Numbered from the stretch's first letter, positions 8,157 through 15,559 are shown. The stretch is DNA of 21,774 nucleotides from an uncultured Oscillospiraceae bacterium (GCA_934232845.1 CAKQGD010000029.1:1-21774), one strand, 5' to 3'. The notes: a model not told the origin generated them from the letters alone. Program-made: numbers and translations.

Positions 8157-8333
8157 TCACAAAGAAGGATTTTCCCCGGCGGGCTTTCGCAGAACGATCT
8201 GCATTTGCTCTTGGTCGAACAGAACCTCAAGCGTGTCGAGGTCCCCGACGCCGAGCAGCGATCGCGCCTGGGCGGGCAGAACAATTCTTCCCAGTGCGTC
8301 GATGGTTCTTCCCGGGCTGATGAGAGAAAGCAT
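8157..8333 (-). CDS. Small AbrB/SpoVT-type DNA-binding protein (58 aa)
   Basis: A 58-aa protein easily missed by length filters. Translation from ATG 8333 gives a swapped-hairpin AbrB domain: IDALGRIVLPAQARSLLGVG at residues 11-30, then LDTLEVLFDQEQMQIVLRKP at 32-51. This matches the family pattern D-x-LGRIVLPxxxRxxLGxxxGDxLEhh. AAGGAG (complement of 8342-8347) lies 8 nt before the ATG. AbrB-type proteins are transition-state regulators, or MazE-like antitoxins when paired with a toxin gene; no toxin gene is adjacent, so a regulator is more likely. It is divergent from the XRE gene at 8500 with a 166-bp shared region, suggesting mutual control. Its stop lies against the hairpin 8111-8151. Confidence 0.85.
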   Translation of the reverse strand: MLSLISPGRTIDALGRIVLPAQARSLLGVGDLDTLEVLFDQEQMQIVLRKPAGENPSL

Positions 8334-8434
8334 GATGGCATCTCCTTTTTCCTAATATTGGTTTTGATGCTGCTATAGCATGAATTTTTCATAAGTGAAA
8401 CCTCCTATCCGGGGGTTTTTCGACAAATAGAGCA

Positions 8435-8462
8435 TTTCCAAAAATTCAATAGCCCTTATACT
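8435..8462 (+). promoter_or_regulatory. Promoter of the small XRE gene
   Basis: TTTCCA at 8435-8440, a 16-nt spacer, and TATACT at 8457-8462; start of transcription near 8469. On the minus strand the same gap holds TGCTATAGC (around 8369-8377), a possible extended -10 for the AbrB gene, centred on the palindrome GCTATAGC. Confidence 0.5.
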
Positions 8463-8499
8463 GAATCATAGAAGATTGTTCCCAAGAGGGGGTGATGCC

Positions 8500-8832
8500 A
8501 TGAATTCCAGAAGCCTCGGGATGAAGCTTCGTACATACCGCGCCAAACACGGATGGAGCGTCGGAGAATGCGCAGAGCGAATTGGCATCACCTCCCGGTA
8601 TCTCGTCGATATCGAGCGCGGAGACAAGGGGCCGAAGCTGGAGACTTTTCTCTCGATTCTCAATGCGCTCGAGGCCTCCGCCGACGATGTGCTGCAGGAC
8701 AGCCTGCGCATCGGCTGCCGCGAAAAGAGCAATGATCTGCTTAAAAAGATTTCCGCGCTGCCCGCGCCGTGCAGAAAACAGGCGCTGGAGATTTTTGAAG
8801 CCGTCGTTACGATTCTTTTCAATACGCAGTAA
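8500..8832 (+). CDS. Small XRE-family helix-turn-helix regulator
   Basis: A 110-aa protein. The HTH domain occupies about residues 7-65: MKLRTYRAKHGWSVGECAER, then IGITSRYLVDIERGDKGPKL with the recognition helix, then SILNALEASADDVL. The remaining 40 residues are helical with no recognised domain. ATG 8500 follows AGGGGGTG at about 7 nt; the frame is open to 8476, but those residues overlap the ribosome binding site. It is divergent from the AbrB gene. No target is apparent besides the shared promoter region. A terminator follows at 8842-8871. Confidence 0.88.
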   Translation: MNSRSLGMKLRTYRAKHGWSVGECAERIGITSRYLVDIERGDKGPKLETFLSILNALEASADDVLQDSLRIGCREKSNDLLKKISALPAPCRKQALEIFEAVVTILFNTQ

Positions 8833-8841
8833 GCGTCTCCG

Positions 8842-8871
8842 AGCGTGTCGAAAAAGTTCGGCACTCTTTTT
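8842..8871 (+). terminator. Terminator of the small XRE gene
   Basis: An 11-bp arm pair with one mismatch and one wobble (8842-8852 and 8857-8867), a 4-nt loop, and T5 at 8867-8871, starting 10 nt after the stop codon. It is also the left part of the three-copy intergenic element described separately. Confidence 0.7.
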
Positions 8872-8962
8872 ATGAGGGGATCTGAGCCCCATAGATACAG
8901 TATCGGTTTCGCGGGGGCATAAAGATCTAAGATCTTTTGAAATCAAGGGAATCGACAGTCTG

Positions 8963-8998
8963 AGCGCCCGTTTGCCTTTTGGCGAACGGGCGCTTTTT
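8963..8998 (+). terminator. Intrinsic terminator at the end of repeat element copy 1
   Basis: 14-bp arms 8963-8976 and 8981-8994 with one G-T wobble, loop TTTT, and T5 at 8994-8998. It is the second terminator after the XRE gene, which already has one, so it probably ends a separate or read-through transcript of the element. Confidence 0.75.
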
Positions 8999-9041
8999 CT
9001 GCGGTGAAACACGAAGAGCTCCGCTTTCAGGCAAAACAGTG

Positions 9042-9080
9042 AGCCCTCCCTATGATCGCAATCATAGAGAGGGCTTCTTT
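9042..9080. terminator. Stem-loop with T-rich tail
   Basis: 15-bp arms 9042-9056 and 9061-9075 with one mismatch and a CGCA loop; the plus-strand side continues TCTTTCTTT. It could end transcripts from either side. Confidence 0.5.
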
Positions 9081-9149
9081 CTTTGCACGGGTGCAAAACG
9101 GCGCTCTCTGAGGAGAAAACGGATAAAGAGAGAGCGGCCGAAACCGGTG

Positions 9150-9720
9150 TTAAAATTGTTTCACATAGAAAGGCATCGAAAGCGCCTTTTCGCGGCGAAG
9201 CAAAAAGGCTTCGGATTTTTTTGGCGCGGGGCTTTTCTTCTTTCGGCGCGAAGCGAAAAAGAAAAAACTGCGCCGCGCTGAAAAGTGCCGTGCACAAAAG
9301 AAAGACCCCCACGCCCCCGGCGCCCAAAAGCTCGGCAAAAGGCGCGATCAGAAAAAACGGTGTGACGGCGGGCATCCGCACGCCGGGCAGGGACCTGTCT
9401 GGCAAACCCGTCTGTACGGGCGCAAAAGGTCCGAGCAGAACGCGGTAAACCGCCCGGTAAACCCAGAGCTCCTCGGCGGATGAAAAACGTCTTGTGCGAA
9501 GAACGAAGAGATCGCCGGCAAAAACGACGGCGAAACAAGCCGCGGCGGCCGGCTGTGGCCGCAGCCCTTGTCGATTCTGCAGAAGAACCCGAAAAAAGTG
9601 CCGCAGCAGGAAAGCGGAAGAAGGCAGAGCGTCAAAACGGAGAAAAGATTCTCCGCTCGTCTGCGCGAAAGCGGTTTCAGATACGGCTTTTCTCCCGTAT
9701 GTCGTCTTTAAGGCGTTCAC
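9150..9720 (-). pseudogene. Doubtful or decayed small membrane-protein ORF
   Basis: The minus frame from GTG 9720 encodes a basic N-terminus, a hydrophobic stretch (AAAACFAVVFAGDLFVL), the segment VRMPAVTPFFLIAPFAELLG and then GAGGVGVFLLCTALFSAAQ, which look like membrane helices with codon use like neighbouring genes. Against a working gene: there is no ribosome binding site or internal ATG start; a terminator (9734-9768) sits upstream without a promoter; and the frame runs on past 9150 through terminators and antisense to the XRE gene. A stop in a neighbouring frame lies at 9150. In another frame TGPCPACG appears, recalling the CPxCG motif of DUF2752 membrane proteins, so a frameshifted remnant is possible. 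Function unknown. Confidence 0.3.
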
Positions 9721-9733
9721 GGGGCCGGGCGAT

Positions 9734-9768
9734 AAAAAAAGAAGGGCCTTTTCTTTCCAAAAAGACCC
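9734..9768 (-). terminator. Terminator of the rlmB-ATPase-like operon
   Basis: On the minus strand, GGG-T-CTTTT pairs with AAAAG-G-CCC across 9744-9768 (nine pairs including one wobble) and is followed shortly by seven T (plus-strand A at 9734-9740), about 20 nt after the stop of the ATPase-like gene. Confidence 0.65.
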
Positions 9769-9786
9769 CTCTCTGTGCGGAGCGGA

Positions 9787-12123
9787 TTAAAATCTCTGCA
9801 TCATCGGAATCAGCAGCGCCGCCGCCGTCCAAAACAGCTGATAGAACAGAAGCTGCAAAAAGCCCAGCGAGCCGATCGAGCCGAAAAACGCCAAAAACGC
9901 AACCAGCGCGTAGCCGAACACCAGTCCCGCCACCTGCAGAACGGTGCCGAGCTTGACCGCCTGCCGCAGCGTGTGCAGCGCGGCCAGCAGCCGCAGGCGC
10001 GCGCGGCTGCCCTCAAGCGTCATCGCCCACGCGGGGGCGGAAGCCTTCGGCGCGGTGGTCTCCAGATACTGCCCGCGCAGCTCGGCGGGCACGATGCGGA
10101 TATACGCCTCGGGATAGCCGTAATCCTCCGCGATCTTTTTGGCGGTGATGTTGGGGTCGGTCGAGTGAACGATCAGGCTGAGGTCCTTTTTGGCAAGTAC
10201 GCCGAGCCAGTGCGCGGTGCTGCGGCTCACGCGGTAGCTGAGCACGAACATCGCGGTGACCTCGCCGCCGTTGGCGAGATAGAGAATATCCCGGTTGCCC
10301 TTGACAAATTTCGCTTCATAGTCGTGCGACGGGCAGGAGACGCCGTGACATTCCATCAGATCGCGGTTTCCGATCAGCACGCTCTGCCCGCCGACCTCGG
10401 CGCACAGGCCGCGCTGTTCCTCATAGACGAGGTCCGTGACGGGCTTGAGCATGGAGGTGCGCCCTCCGATCGTGTCGAGAAACACATCCTTGAGCACGCC
10501 GTCGACCGAGCACATGATGCTGGCCGCATCGAGAATGGCCTCGTCGATGCGGCTTTCCGCAAAGGCCTTGATGCCGTGCAGTACGGCGGAGCCGGAAGGA
10601 TACAGCTCGTTGGCGTCCACGGCGACGCCGTTCATGTCTTCAAATTCCTCGCTGGAGGCATAGCCCGCGATAAACGCGCCCTCGCCGGAGAGAGCCTTTG
10701 CCGCGCGCCAGAGGGGCAGGTTGCCCACCAGCGTCTCGGTCAGGGCGCTCGCGACGCACATCATCGCGCAGAACACGGTCAGACCGCCGCCCGCGCCCTG
10801 CTTGAACACGAGCCAGGCCAGCAGGCTCGAAACCGCGCCGAAGGCCAGCAGCAGCGGGCACGCGATGCGGCAGAGCAGGTCGGAGTAATCCGGCGAATAC
10901 GACAGCGTGAGAAATTTCTCTGGAAAAGCGGCCTTCTCTGGGAAAGCCACGGCAGGCTCCTCAAAGCCCTGCCCCTCCATCAGGCGGTCAACGAGCGGAG
11001 TATCCTGCAGCAGAAATTCCGCCACATGGCCGCTGTCGGCGGAGGCTACCGCGAAATTGCGTGCGATGCGTGCGACCATCACGCGCTTGCCCACGGTGTT
11101 GGCAAACAGCGTCAGTACCGCGGTCACGGTGTAAAAGCCGCCCGCGCCCACGGCCAGAGAGCCGGAGGCGAGCAGCGCGACGGTGTGTCCGAGCACCGCA
11201 AGCACGCAGAGCGCGGCGGGCGTGTCGTGCGCCGCCCTGCCGGAGAAGAGCTGAATGACGCCGTTGCCGAGCACGGGATACGACACGACGGACGAGACAA
11301 GCAGCGGCACAAGGCAGCAGACGAGGTACAGCGTCATGTTGTTTTCCGGGCAGATCGGAGAGAACAGCGGCAGAGGATACAGGTTGCACAGCGAGAGGTA
11401 CAGAGACAGCACGAGACATACGCCCGTGACGATCAGCCTCAGGCGAAGCGACGAGGCGAGAGCGGCAAGCTCGTCGCGCACCGCGGCGGCGTCGGCTCTC
11501 GACCGGTATTCGTGCGCGTCCTCAGGCTCGGCTTCGTCCTGTTGGGGCGCAGGGGTTTCTTTTACGGGGCGTTCTCTGCCCCGGCGCTTTTTCTGCGGGG
11601 GGGCGAAGTCGTCCTCATCGTCGCCGCGGCCACGGCGCGCGCGCCGGGCGGGCGGATTGGTTTCTTCTTCCTCCCCGTCAGGGGACAGGGCCTTTGCGCC
11701 GTGCGAAAGTCGCGGCTTGGAGCCGAAAAACGAGGAAAGGTCAAAGCCGTCGTCGCCGTCGTCGTCCTCCTCGTCGGAAAGCTGCGCCGCAAAGGAATGC
11801 TGCATAAACTGATTGACCTTATTCTGACGCCTCTGAGAAAGCTCGGCCTCGTCCGGCGTGAGGGGCTCCATCACGCGGGTGGCCGCGTGGGCGGTCTTTT
11901 CGCGGGCGGGCGTGCCCGTCACCGGAATATCGAGCCGCGTGGCCTGTGCCGCCTGCCCCGAAAAAGAGGACGGTTTCGGCGTTTCCCACTCGTCCGTCAT
12001 GCCCGGCATGCAGAACGGCGCGGCCTGCGGCTTCGCCGAGCCGGTCTCGGGCGCGTCGGGTGTATCCGCGCCCCGGGCGCGGCGGACCTCGTCAAGAATA
12101 TCGTCTACATTATAATTGGCCAT
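9787..12123 (-). CDS. P-type ATPase-like membrane protein lacking catalytic motifs (pseudo-enzyme)
   Basis: A 778-aa protein. Residues 1-210 are low-complexity, with acidic (DEEDDDGDDG, 117-126) and Arg-rich (RRARRGRG, 160-167) stretches. Membrane segments lie at about 228-255, 263-292, 302-320, 328-345, 415-440 and 447-470, with a C-terminal pair at about 725-775. The order matches a heavy-metal P-type ATPase. GVAVDANELYPSG (499-511) stands where the phosphorylation motif DKTGTLTxG belongs: Asp503 remains but KTGT is gone. IGNRDLMECHGV (584-595) matches the nucleotide-domain GNxxLM segment. HSTDPNITAKKIA (653-665) replaces TGDNxxTAxxIA. The GDGxNDxPAL hinge motif, the membrane CPC site and a full TGE actuator domain are absent. 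Pumping is therefore very unlikely; a structural, sensing or binding role is inference. ATG 12123 follows GGGAGGG at 11 nt. Its gene starts 21 bp after rlmB, likely one operon. Confidence 0.8.
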   Translation of the reverse strand: MANYNVDDILDEVRRARGADTPDAPETGSAKPQAAPFCMPGMTDEWETPKPSSFSGQAAQATRLDIPVTGTPAREKTAHAATRVMEPLTPDEAELSQRRQNKVNQFMQHSFAAQLSDEEDDDGDDGFDLSSFFGSKPRLSHGAKALSPDGEEEETNPPARRARRGRGDDEDDFAPPQKKRRGRERPVKETPAPQQDEAEPEDAHEYRSRADAAAVRDELAALASSLRLRLIVTGVCLVLSLYLSLCNLYPLPLFSPICPENNMTLYLVCCLVPLLVSSVVSYPVLGNGVIQLFSGRAAHDTPAALCVLAVLGHTVALLASGSLAVGAGGFYTVTAVLTLFANTVGKRVMVARIARNFAVASADSGHVAEFLLQDTPLVDRLMEGQGFEEPAVAFPEKAAFPEKFLTLSYSPDYSDLLCRIACPLLLAFGAVSSLLAWLVFKQGAGGGLTVFCAMMCVASALTETLVGNLPLWRAAKALSGEGAFIAGYASSEEFEDMNGVAVDANELYPSGSAVLHGIKAFAESRIDEAILDAASIMCSVDGVLKDVFLDTIGGRTSMLKPVTDLVYEEQRGLCAEVGGQSVLIGNRDLMECHGVSCPSHDYEAKFVKGNRDILYLANGGEVTAMFVLSYRVSRSTAHWLGVLAKKDLSLIVHSTDPNITAKKIAEDYGYPEAYIRIVPAELRGQYLETTAPKASAPAWAMTLEGSRARLRLLAALHTLRQAVKLGTVLQVAGLVFGYALVAFLAFFGSIGSLGFLQLLFYQLFWTAAALLIPMMQRF

Positions 12124-12144
12124 GGGTACAAGTTCCCTCCCCTG

Positions 12145-12909
12145 CTATTTTGCCGGAATGTGATGCCGCTGGCGCGCGACCTCGTACAGCACAAGCGCTG
12201 CCGCGACCGAGGCGTTGAGCGAATTGACCTGCCCGTACATCGGCAGGCCCACGACGGTGTCGCATTTGTCCCGCACCAGACGGGAAACGCCCGTTCCCTC
12301 GCCGCCCACGACGACGGCGGCGGCGCCCGCGTAATCCACCGAGCACCAGTCCAGCCCGCCCATGTCGGCGGCGTAGACCCAGACGTTTTTCTTTTTCAGC
12401 TCGTCGATGAGCGACGCCAGATTTGCGACGCGGGCGACGGGCACATGCGCCGCTGCACCGGCGGAGGCTTTGACGGCGGCAGCGGTCAGTCCCACGCCGC
12501 GCCGTCTGGGAATGACGACGCCGTGCGCGCCCGCGGCGTCCGCGGTGCGGATGACCGCGCCCAGATTGTGCGGGTCCTCAACGCCGTCGCACAGCACGAG
12601 AAACAGCGGCTCGCCCCGGTTTTGGGCGATCTCTTCGATTTCGGAAAGCTCGGCGTAGCGGCACGCGGCCTCGACGGCGGCGACGCCCTGATGATTGACC
12701 CCTCCGCAGAGCGCGTCAAGCTTTTCGCGGGCGGCCTCTTTCACGGGGACGCCGAGTTCTTTCGCCATGGCGGCGATCTTGCCCAGGATGCCGGCACGCT
12801 CCCCTTTTTGCATCAGGATGCGGTCGATGGGACGGCCGCTTTTTAAAAGCTCGAGGACGGGATTTCGTCCGGCGACGACACGGTCCTCAGCGGGAGTCTG
12901 CTGCTGCAT
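12145..12909 (-). CDS. rlmB: 23S rRNA (guanosine-2'-O-)-methyltransferase RlmB (TrmH/SpoU family)
   Basis: A 254-aa SPOUT methyltransferase expected to methylate the 2'-O of G2251 (E. coli numbering) of 23S rRNA using SAM, as a dimer. The N-terminal substrate-binding domain starts VAGRNPVLELL (12-22). The three SpoU motifs are intact: DPHNLGAVIRTADAAG (112-127) with the catalytic Arg121, VVGGEGTGVSRLV (200-212), and LPMYGQVNSLNASVAAALVL (222-241), which forms the trefoil knot. Family members include TrmH-like enzymes with other substrates; RlmB is favoured by the N-terminal domain and length. ATG 12909 follows GGAGG at 7 nt. It is the first gene of a two-gene operon with the ATPase-like gene and has an extended -10 promoter at 12957-12984. 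Confidence 0.92.
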   Translation of the reverse strand: MQQQTPAEDRVVAGRNPVLELLKSGRPIDRILMQKGERAGILGKIAAMAKELGVPVKEAAREKLDALCGGVNHQGVAAVEAACRYAELSEIEEIAQNRGEPLFLVLCDGVEDPHNLGAVIRTADAAGAHGVVIPRRRGVGLTAAAVKASAGAAAHVPVARVANLASLIDELKKKNVWVYAADMGGLDWCSVDYAGAAAVVVGGEGTGVSRLVRDKCDTVVGLPMYGQVNSLNASVAAALVLYEVARQRHHIPAK

Positions 12910-12956
12910 GGCGATTCCTCCGTTTACGGGATATTTTTCCCGCTTTTCTTACAAAT

Positions 12957-12984
12957 ATTATAGCAGATTTTGTCCGGTGCGCAA
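12957..12984 (-). promoter_or_regulatory. Promoter of rlmB
   Basis: On the minus strand: TTGCGC (complement of 12979-12984), a 16-nt spacer ending in TGC, and a perfect TATAAT (complement of 12957-12962), giving the extended -10 TGCTATAAT. Transcription would start near 12950, about 40 nt before the ATG. Confidence 0.65.
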
Positions 12985-13301
12985 GAGAGCCGCGCACGGA
13001 TGCAAAGCCGCCCGCGCAGATTTCACAAAACAAACACACGCGCGGTGTTTACTATTTGTAAAACGGTTTTTCACGGCAAAATGCCGTCTTGCTGTTGAAA
13101 ACTCTGTTGAATGTGTGGAAAGTCCAATTTATTTTGGGAAAATCTCAGCGCTGCATGCTTGTGAAGAACGTTTTTTCCGCAAAAATTATATTACGAAAAG
13201 TTTAACAGACTTGTCAGAGAAAAAAGAGACACGGGAGTTTCCGCTGTTTTTTCAAAACAATATGTATTATTGCAATAAAAAATACAAAAAGGATATGTTC
13301 T
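12985..13301. other. AT-rich gap between the metallophosphoesterase end and the rlmB promoter
   Basis: No gene is supported. The only local structure I see is a small hairpin ACGGCA-AAA-TGCCGT at 13073-13087 and the palindrome TTATTGCAATAA near 13267. No clear intrinsic terminator follows the metallophosphoesterase stop, so some read-through into rlmB is possible. Confidence 0.5.
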
Positions 13302-14036
13302 TTATTCTCCGGCGGCGGTTCCTGCCTTTTTCGTGTGCCGAAAAGAGTCTTTTTCCTGCGCGGCAAAAAATTTCTCCGGCACGGGCAGAATTTTTTCAAA
13401 CACGGCCGTCATGCGCGGAGAAACAGGCCGGTCAAGATGGTCGCCGCCGAAATACCAGTGGCCGTAGTCGGCGCTTTTGGCAAGCCGGGCGAGAAAGACC
13501 TTCTGCGGATTTGTGCTGTCGGGGCAGTCCTCGATGCGGCCGAGGGCGGCACACGGGCTTTGATGGGTGATGATGATATCCGCGCGGCCCGCTCTGCGAA
13601 AAGTTTCCTCGGCGAACGCCAGCTCTTCAGACGTGGGCAGCTCGTTTCTCCACCAGCTGACGCCCTCGACGCGCTCGTCCGCGTCCGTGCTCTGCGCGCC
13701 GCCGAGCGCAAAGACGCTGCGCCCCTCGATCTGGTACAGGCAGCCGCGCTGCAGCCAAAAGATATTCTTCGCAACGCGTCCCGCCGGCCCCCCACAGACG
13801 GTCTCCCGCGGGCAGGCCGCGAGCAGATCGAGGTTGTCGTGAGTTCCCTCGACGAAAAAAATCGTGCAGTCGAGCTTCTCCAGACGGCTCAAAACGCGCT
13901 TTTCGCGCTCTGAGCCGTCCCAGACAAAGCCGAAATCTCCGCACACGAGCAGCACGTCGCGGCGTCGGCGCAGTCCGCGTGAAAAACGCCGCAGCCGCGT
14001 CTCGTCGCCGTGCAGATCTCCCGTGACGTAGAGCAT
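13302..14036 (-). CDS. Metallophosphoesterase (calcineurin-like)
   Basis: A 244-aa soluble protein. It has the calcineurin-like metal-site motifs in order: GDLHGD (residues 6-11, Asp7 and His9), CGDFGFVWD (32-40, Asp34), EGTHDN (63-68), THQSP (157-161) and a GHWYFGGDH segment (192-200). The third motif is normally GNHD/E; here the Asn is replaced by Thr65, which would remove a metal ligand. Activity may be altered, or the loop may be misaligned. Substrate is unknown; family members cleave phosphomonoesters, phosphodiesters or nucleotides. I use ATG 14036 (MLYVTGDLHGD) because the family starts at this strand and AGGGAGAG lies just upstream; an open frame back to 14147 overlaps the divergent promoter. 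It is divergent from the S11-like gene at 14228. Confidence 0.85.
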   Translation of the reverse strand: MLYVTGDLHGDETRLRRFSRGLRRRRDVLLVCGDFGFVWDGSEREKRVLSRLEKLDCTIFFVEGTHDNLDLLAACPRETVCGGPAGRVAKNIFWLQRGCLYQIEGRSVFALGGAQSTDADERVEGVSWWRNELPTSEELAFAEETFRRAGRADIIITHQSPCAALGRIEDCPDSTNPQKVFLARLAKSADYGHWYFGGDHLDRPVSPRMTAVFEKILPVPEKFFAAQEKDSFRHTKKAGTAAGE

Positions 14037-14105
14037 ACAGAAATCTCTCCCTTTCCCAGTCTGTGAAAATTTTGCGAACAGTCGGGGAATTTGATCGCCG
14101 TCTGA

Positions 14106-14133
14106 TTGCAAAGCGTCTTTTTTTTGGTATACT
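14106..14133 (+). promoter_or_regulatory. Extended -10 promoter of the S11-like gene
   Basis: TTGCAA at 14106-14111, a 16-nt spacer, and TGGTATACT with -10 TATACT at 14128-14133. Start of transcription is near 14140, leaving a leader of about 88 nt that contains AT-rich sequence and a strong AGGAGGG at 14213-14219. Confidence 0.6.
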
Positions 14134-14227
14134 GTAAATGCGGACAACCGCGCGCCTCTTGCGGGAAAGCGCGGATTTTCTCGAAAAAAGATCCTCTATA
14201 TCATAACATAAAAGGAGGGATTTTGAA

Positions 14228-15559
14228 ATGAAAAGATTTTTGGCCTCGGCGCTCTGCCTGCTGCTGTGCGTCGGCCTTTTTACGGCGCATGCGGCTGCGG
14301 CGACATATACGCCCTCCTTTTCCCTCTCCGCGAAGCGGGCGCTGCTGATCAATCTTGACAGCGGCATGACCATCTATGAAAAGGACGCGGATACGCCCAT
14401 CGAGCCCTCTCTGCTCGCGCAGATGATGACCGTGATTCTCGCAATCGAGAATATCGAGGACCTCGACAACACGATGCTGTCGATGACCGCCTATGTGCAG
14501 GATGAAATGTATCAGCGAAACATCGAGCTTTCCGGCATCCGGCTCTCCGGACTTCTCAAGGGAGAGGAAATCTCCGCCCGCAATCTGCTCTACGCCGTGA
14601 TGGTGCGCGATGCGAACGACGCCGCCATGATGCTGGCCGATTATATCGGCGACGGCTCGGTGCGCTATTTTACCGAGATGATGAACGAGCGCGCGAAGGA
14701 GCTCGGCGCCGTGCATACGAATTTCACCGATCCGACGGGGCTCGCCGACGCAGAGTCGTACACGACCGCCCGCGATATCGCCGTGATCGCGCAGTACGCC
14801 GTCACCCTGCCCCTGTTTGAGGAGCTGATGCAGACCACGTTTCACGACGGCGGGCCGACCGACCGGCACGAAACGCTGTACTGGAACTCCACCAACAAGC
14901 TGATTGTCCCCTCGAGCGGATATTACAACTCCGCCGTGCAGGGAATCAAGACCGGCTGGCACGACGGGCTCGGCTCGTTCGCGGTCACGATGGCCCGCCG
15001 CGACGGCTACACCTATCTGGCCGTGCTGATGGGCTGCACGGGCGCGGATGAGGCCGCGTCCTACAATGCGGTGTTTGAAGAGACAAACCGCCTCTACGGC
15101 TGGGCGTTCGACACCTTTTCGGTCAAAACACTGCTGGAAAAGGGCAAGAGCTTCGGCGAGGTGCCGCTGCGGCTTGCCTCCGGCGGAAAGGATTTTCTGC
15201 GCGTGATGGCGAAAGAGAGCTTTACCGCGCTGATCCCCTCGGATATCGAGGCGTCGAGCATTCAGTATGACCTGCGGCTGCCCGATTCGGTTGACGCCCC
15301 CGTTGAGGAGGGCGACCTTATCGGCGAGGTTCACCTCATTCTCGCCGGAGAGGAGATCGGCGTGATCGGCGTCGTCGCCTCCGAAGGGGCCGAGGTCTCC
15401 CGTGCGCTGCTGACGGTGGATAAATTCGCGGCGCTGACGCGCACATTCTGGTTCAAATTTGTGCTGGTGTTCTTCTTTTTGCTCGCCGCGCTGTATGTTG
15501 CCGTCACCATTCTCAAAAACCGCGATCGCCGCCGTTACGGCTCGCGCTATCGCTATTGA
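14228..15559 (+). CDS. S11-family (DacA/PBP5-like) protein without catalytic Ser and Lys
   Basis: A 443-aa exported protein. Residues 1-26 form a signal peptide (MKRFLASALCLLLCVGLF, then AHAAAA). The D-Ala-D-Ala carboxypeptidase domain spans about 30-280, a PBP5_C-like beta domain about 297-392, and a C-terminal membrane anchor about 406-428 (FWFKFVLVFFFLLAALYVAV) with a basic tail. In active enzymes the first motif is P-A-S-x-x-K-IMT; here it is P60-S-L-L-A-Q-M-M-T68, so Ser becomes Leu62 and Lys becomes Gln65. The second motif SxN (usually SANDAA) reads D128-A-N-D-A-A. Only K241-T-G243 is kept. The fold is retained but the acyl-enzyme chemistry should be impossible; Ser61 has no Lys at +3. 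A peptidoglycan-binding, scaffold or regulatory role is inferred. ATG 14228 follows AGGAGGG at 8 nt. Confidence 0.88.
   Translation: MKRFLASALCLLLCVGLFTAHAAAATYTPSFSLSAKRALLINLDSGMTIYEKDADTPIEPSLLAQMMTVILAIENIEDLDNTMLSMTAYVQDEMYQRNIELSGIRLSGLLKGEEISARNLLYAVMVRDANDAAMMLADYIGDGSVRYFTEMMNERAKELGAVHTNFTDPTGLADAESYTTARDIAVIAQYAVTLPLFEELMQTTFHDGGPTDRHETLYWNSTNKLIVPSSGYYNSAVQGIKTGWHDGLGSFAVTMARRDGYTYLAVLMGCTGADEAASYNAVFEETNRLYGWAFDTFSVKTLLEKGKSFGEVPLRLASGGKDFLRVMAKESFTALIPSDIEASSIQYDLRLPDSVDAPVEEGDLIGEVHLILAGEEIGVIGVVASEGAEVSRALLTVDKFAALTRTFWFKFVLVFFFLLAALYVAVTILKNRDRRRYGSRYRY

Larger units (their letters stand above)
8842..8998 (+). repeat. Intergenic repeat element, copy 1
   Basis: Order of parts: hairpin containing CGAAAAAGTTCGG (8849-8861); a small GGGG/CCCC hairpin (about 8876-8890); GGTTTCG; a 7-bp hairpin AAAGATC/GATCTTT (about 8921-8937); the core GAAATCAAGGGAATCGACAG (8939-8958) followed by TCTGAGCG; and a final terminator. 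The same order recurs on the minus strand at 19841-20034 and, less completely, at 16967-17179. Confidence 0.6.

Noticed and set aside
8157..8333. MazE-type antitoxin identity for the AbrB protein
   Set aside because: No adjacent toxin-like gene; the neighbour is an XRE regulator, so a toxin-antitoxin call is not supported.
9775..12846. 1023-codon plus-strand open frame
   Set aside because: It is His/Arg/Gly-rich and runs antisense through both the ATPase-like gene and rlmB, which carry clear family motifs.
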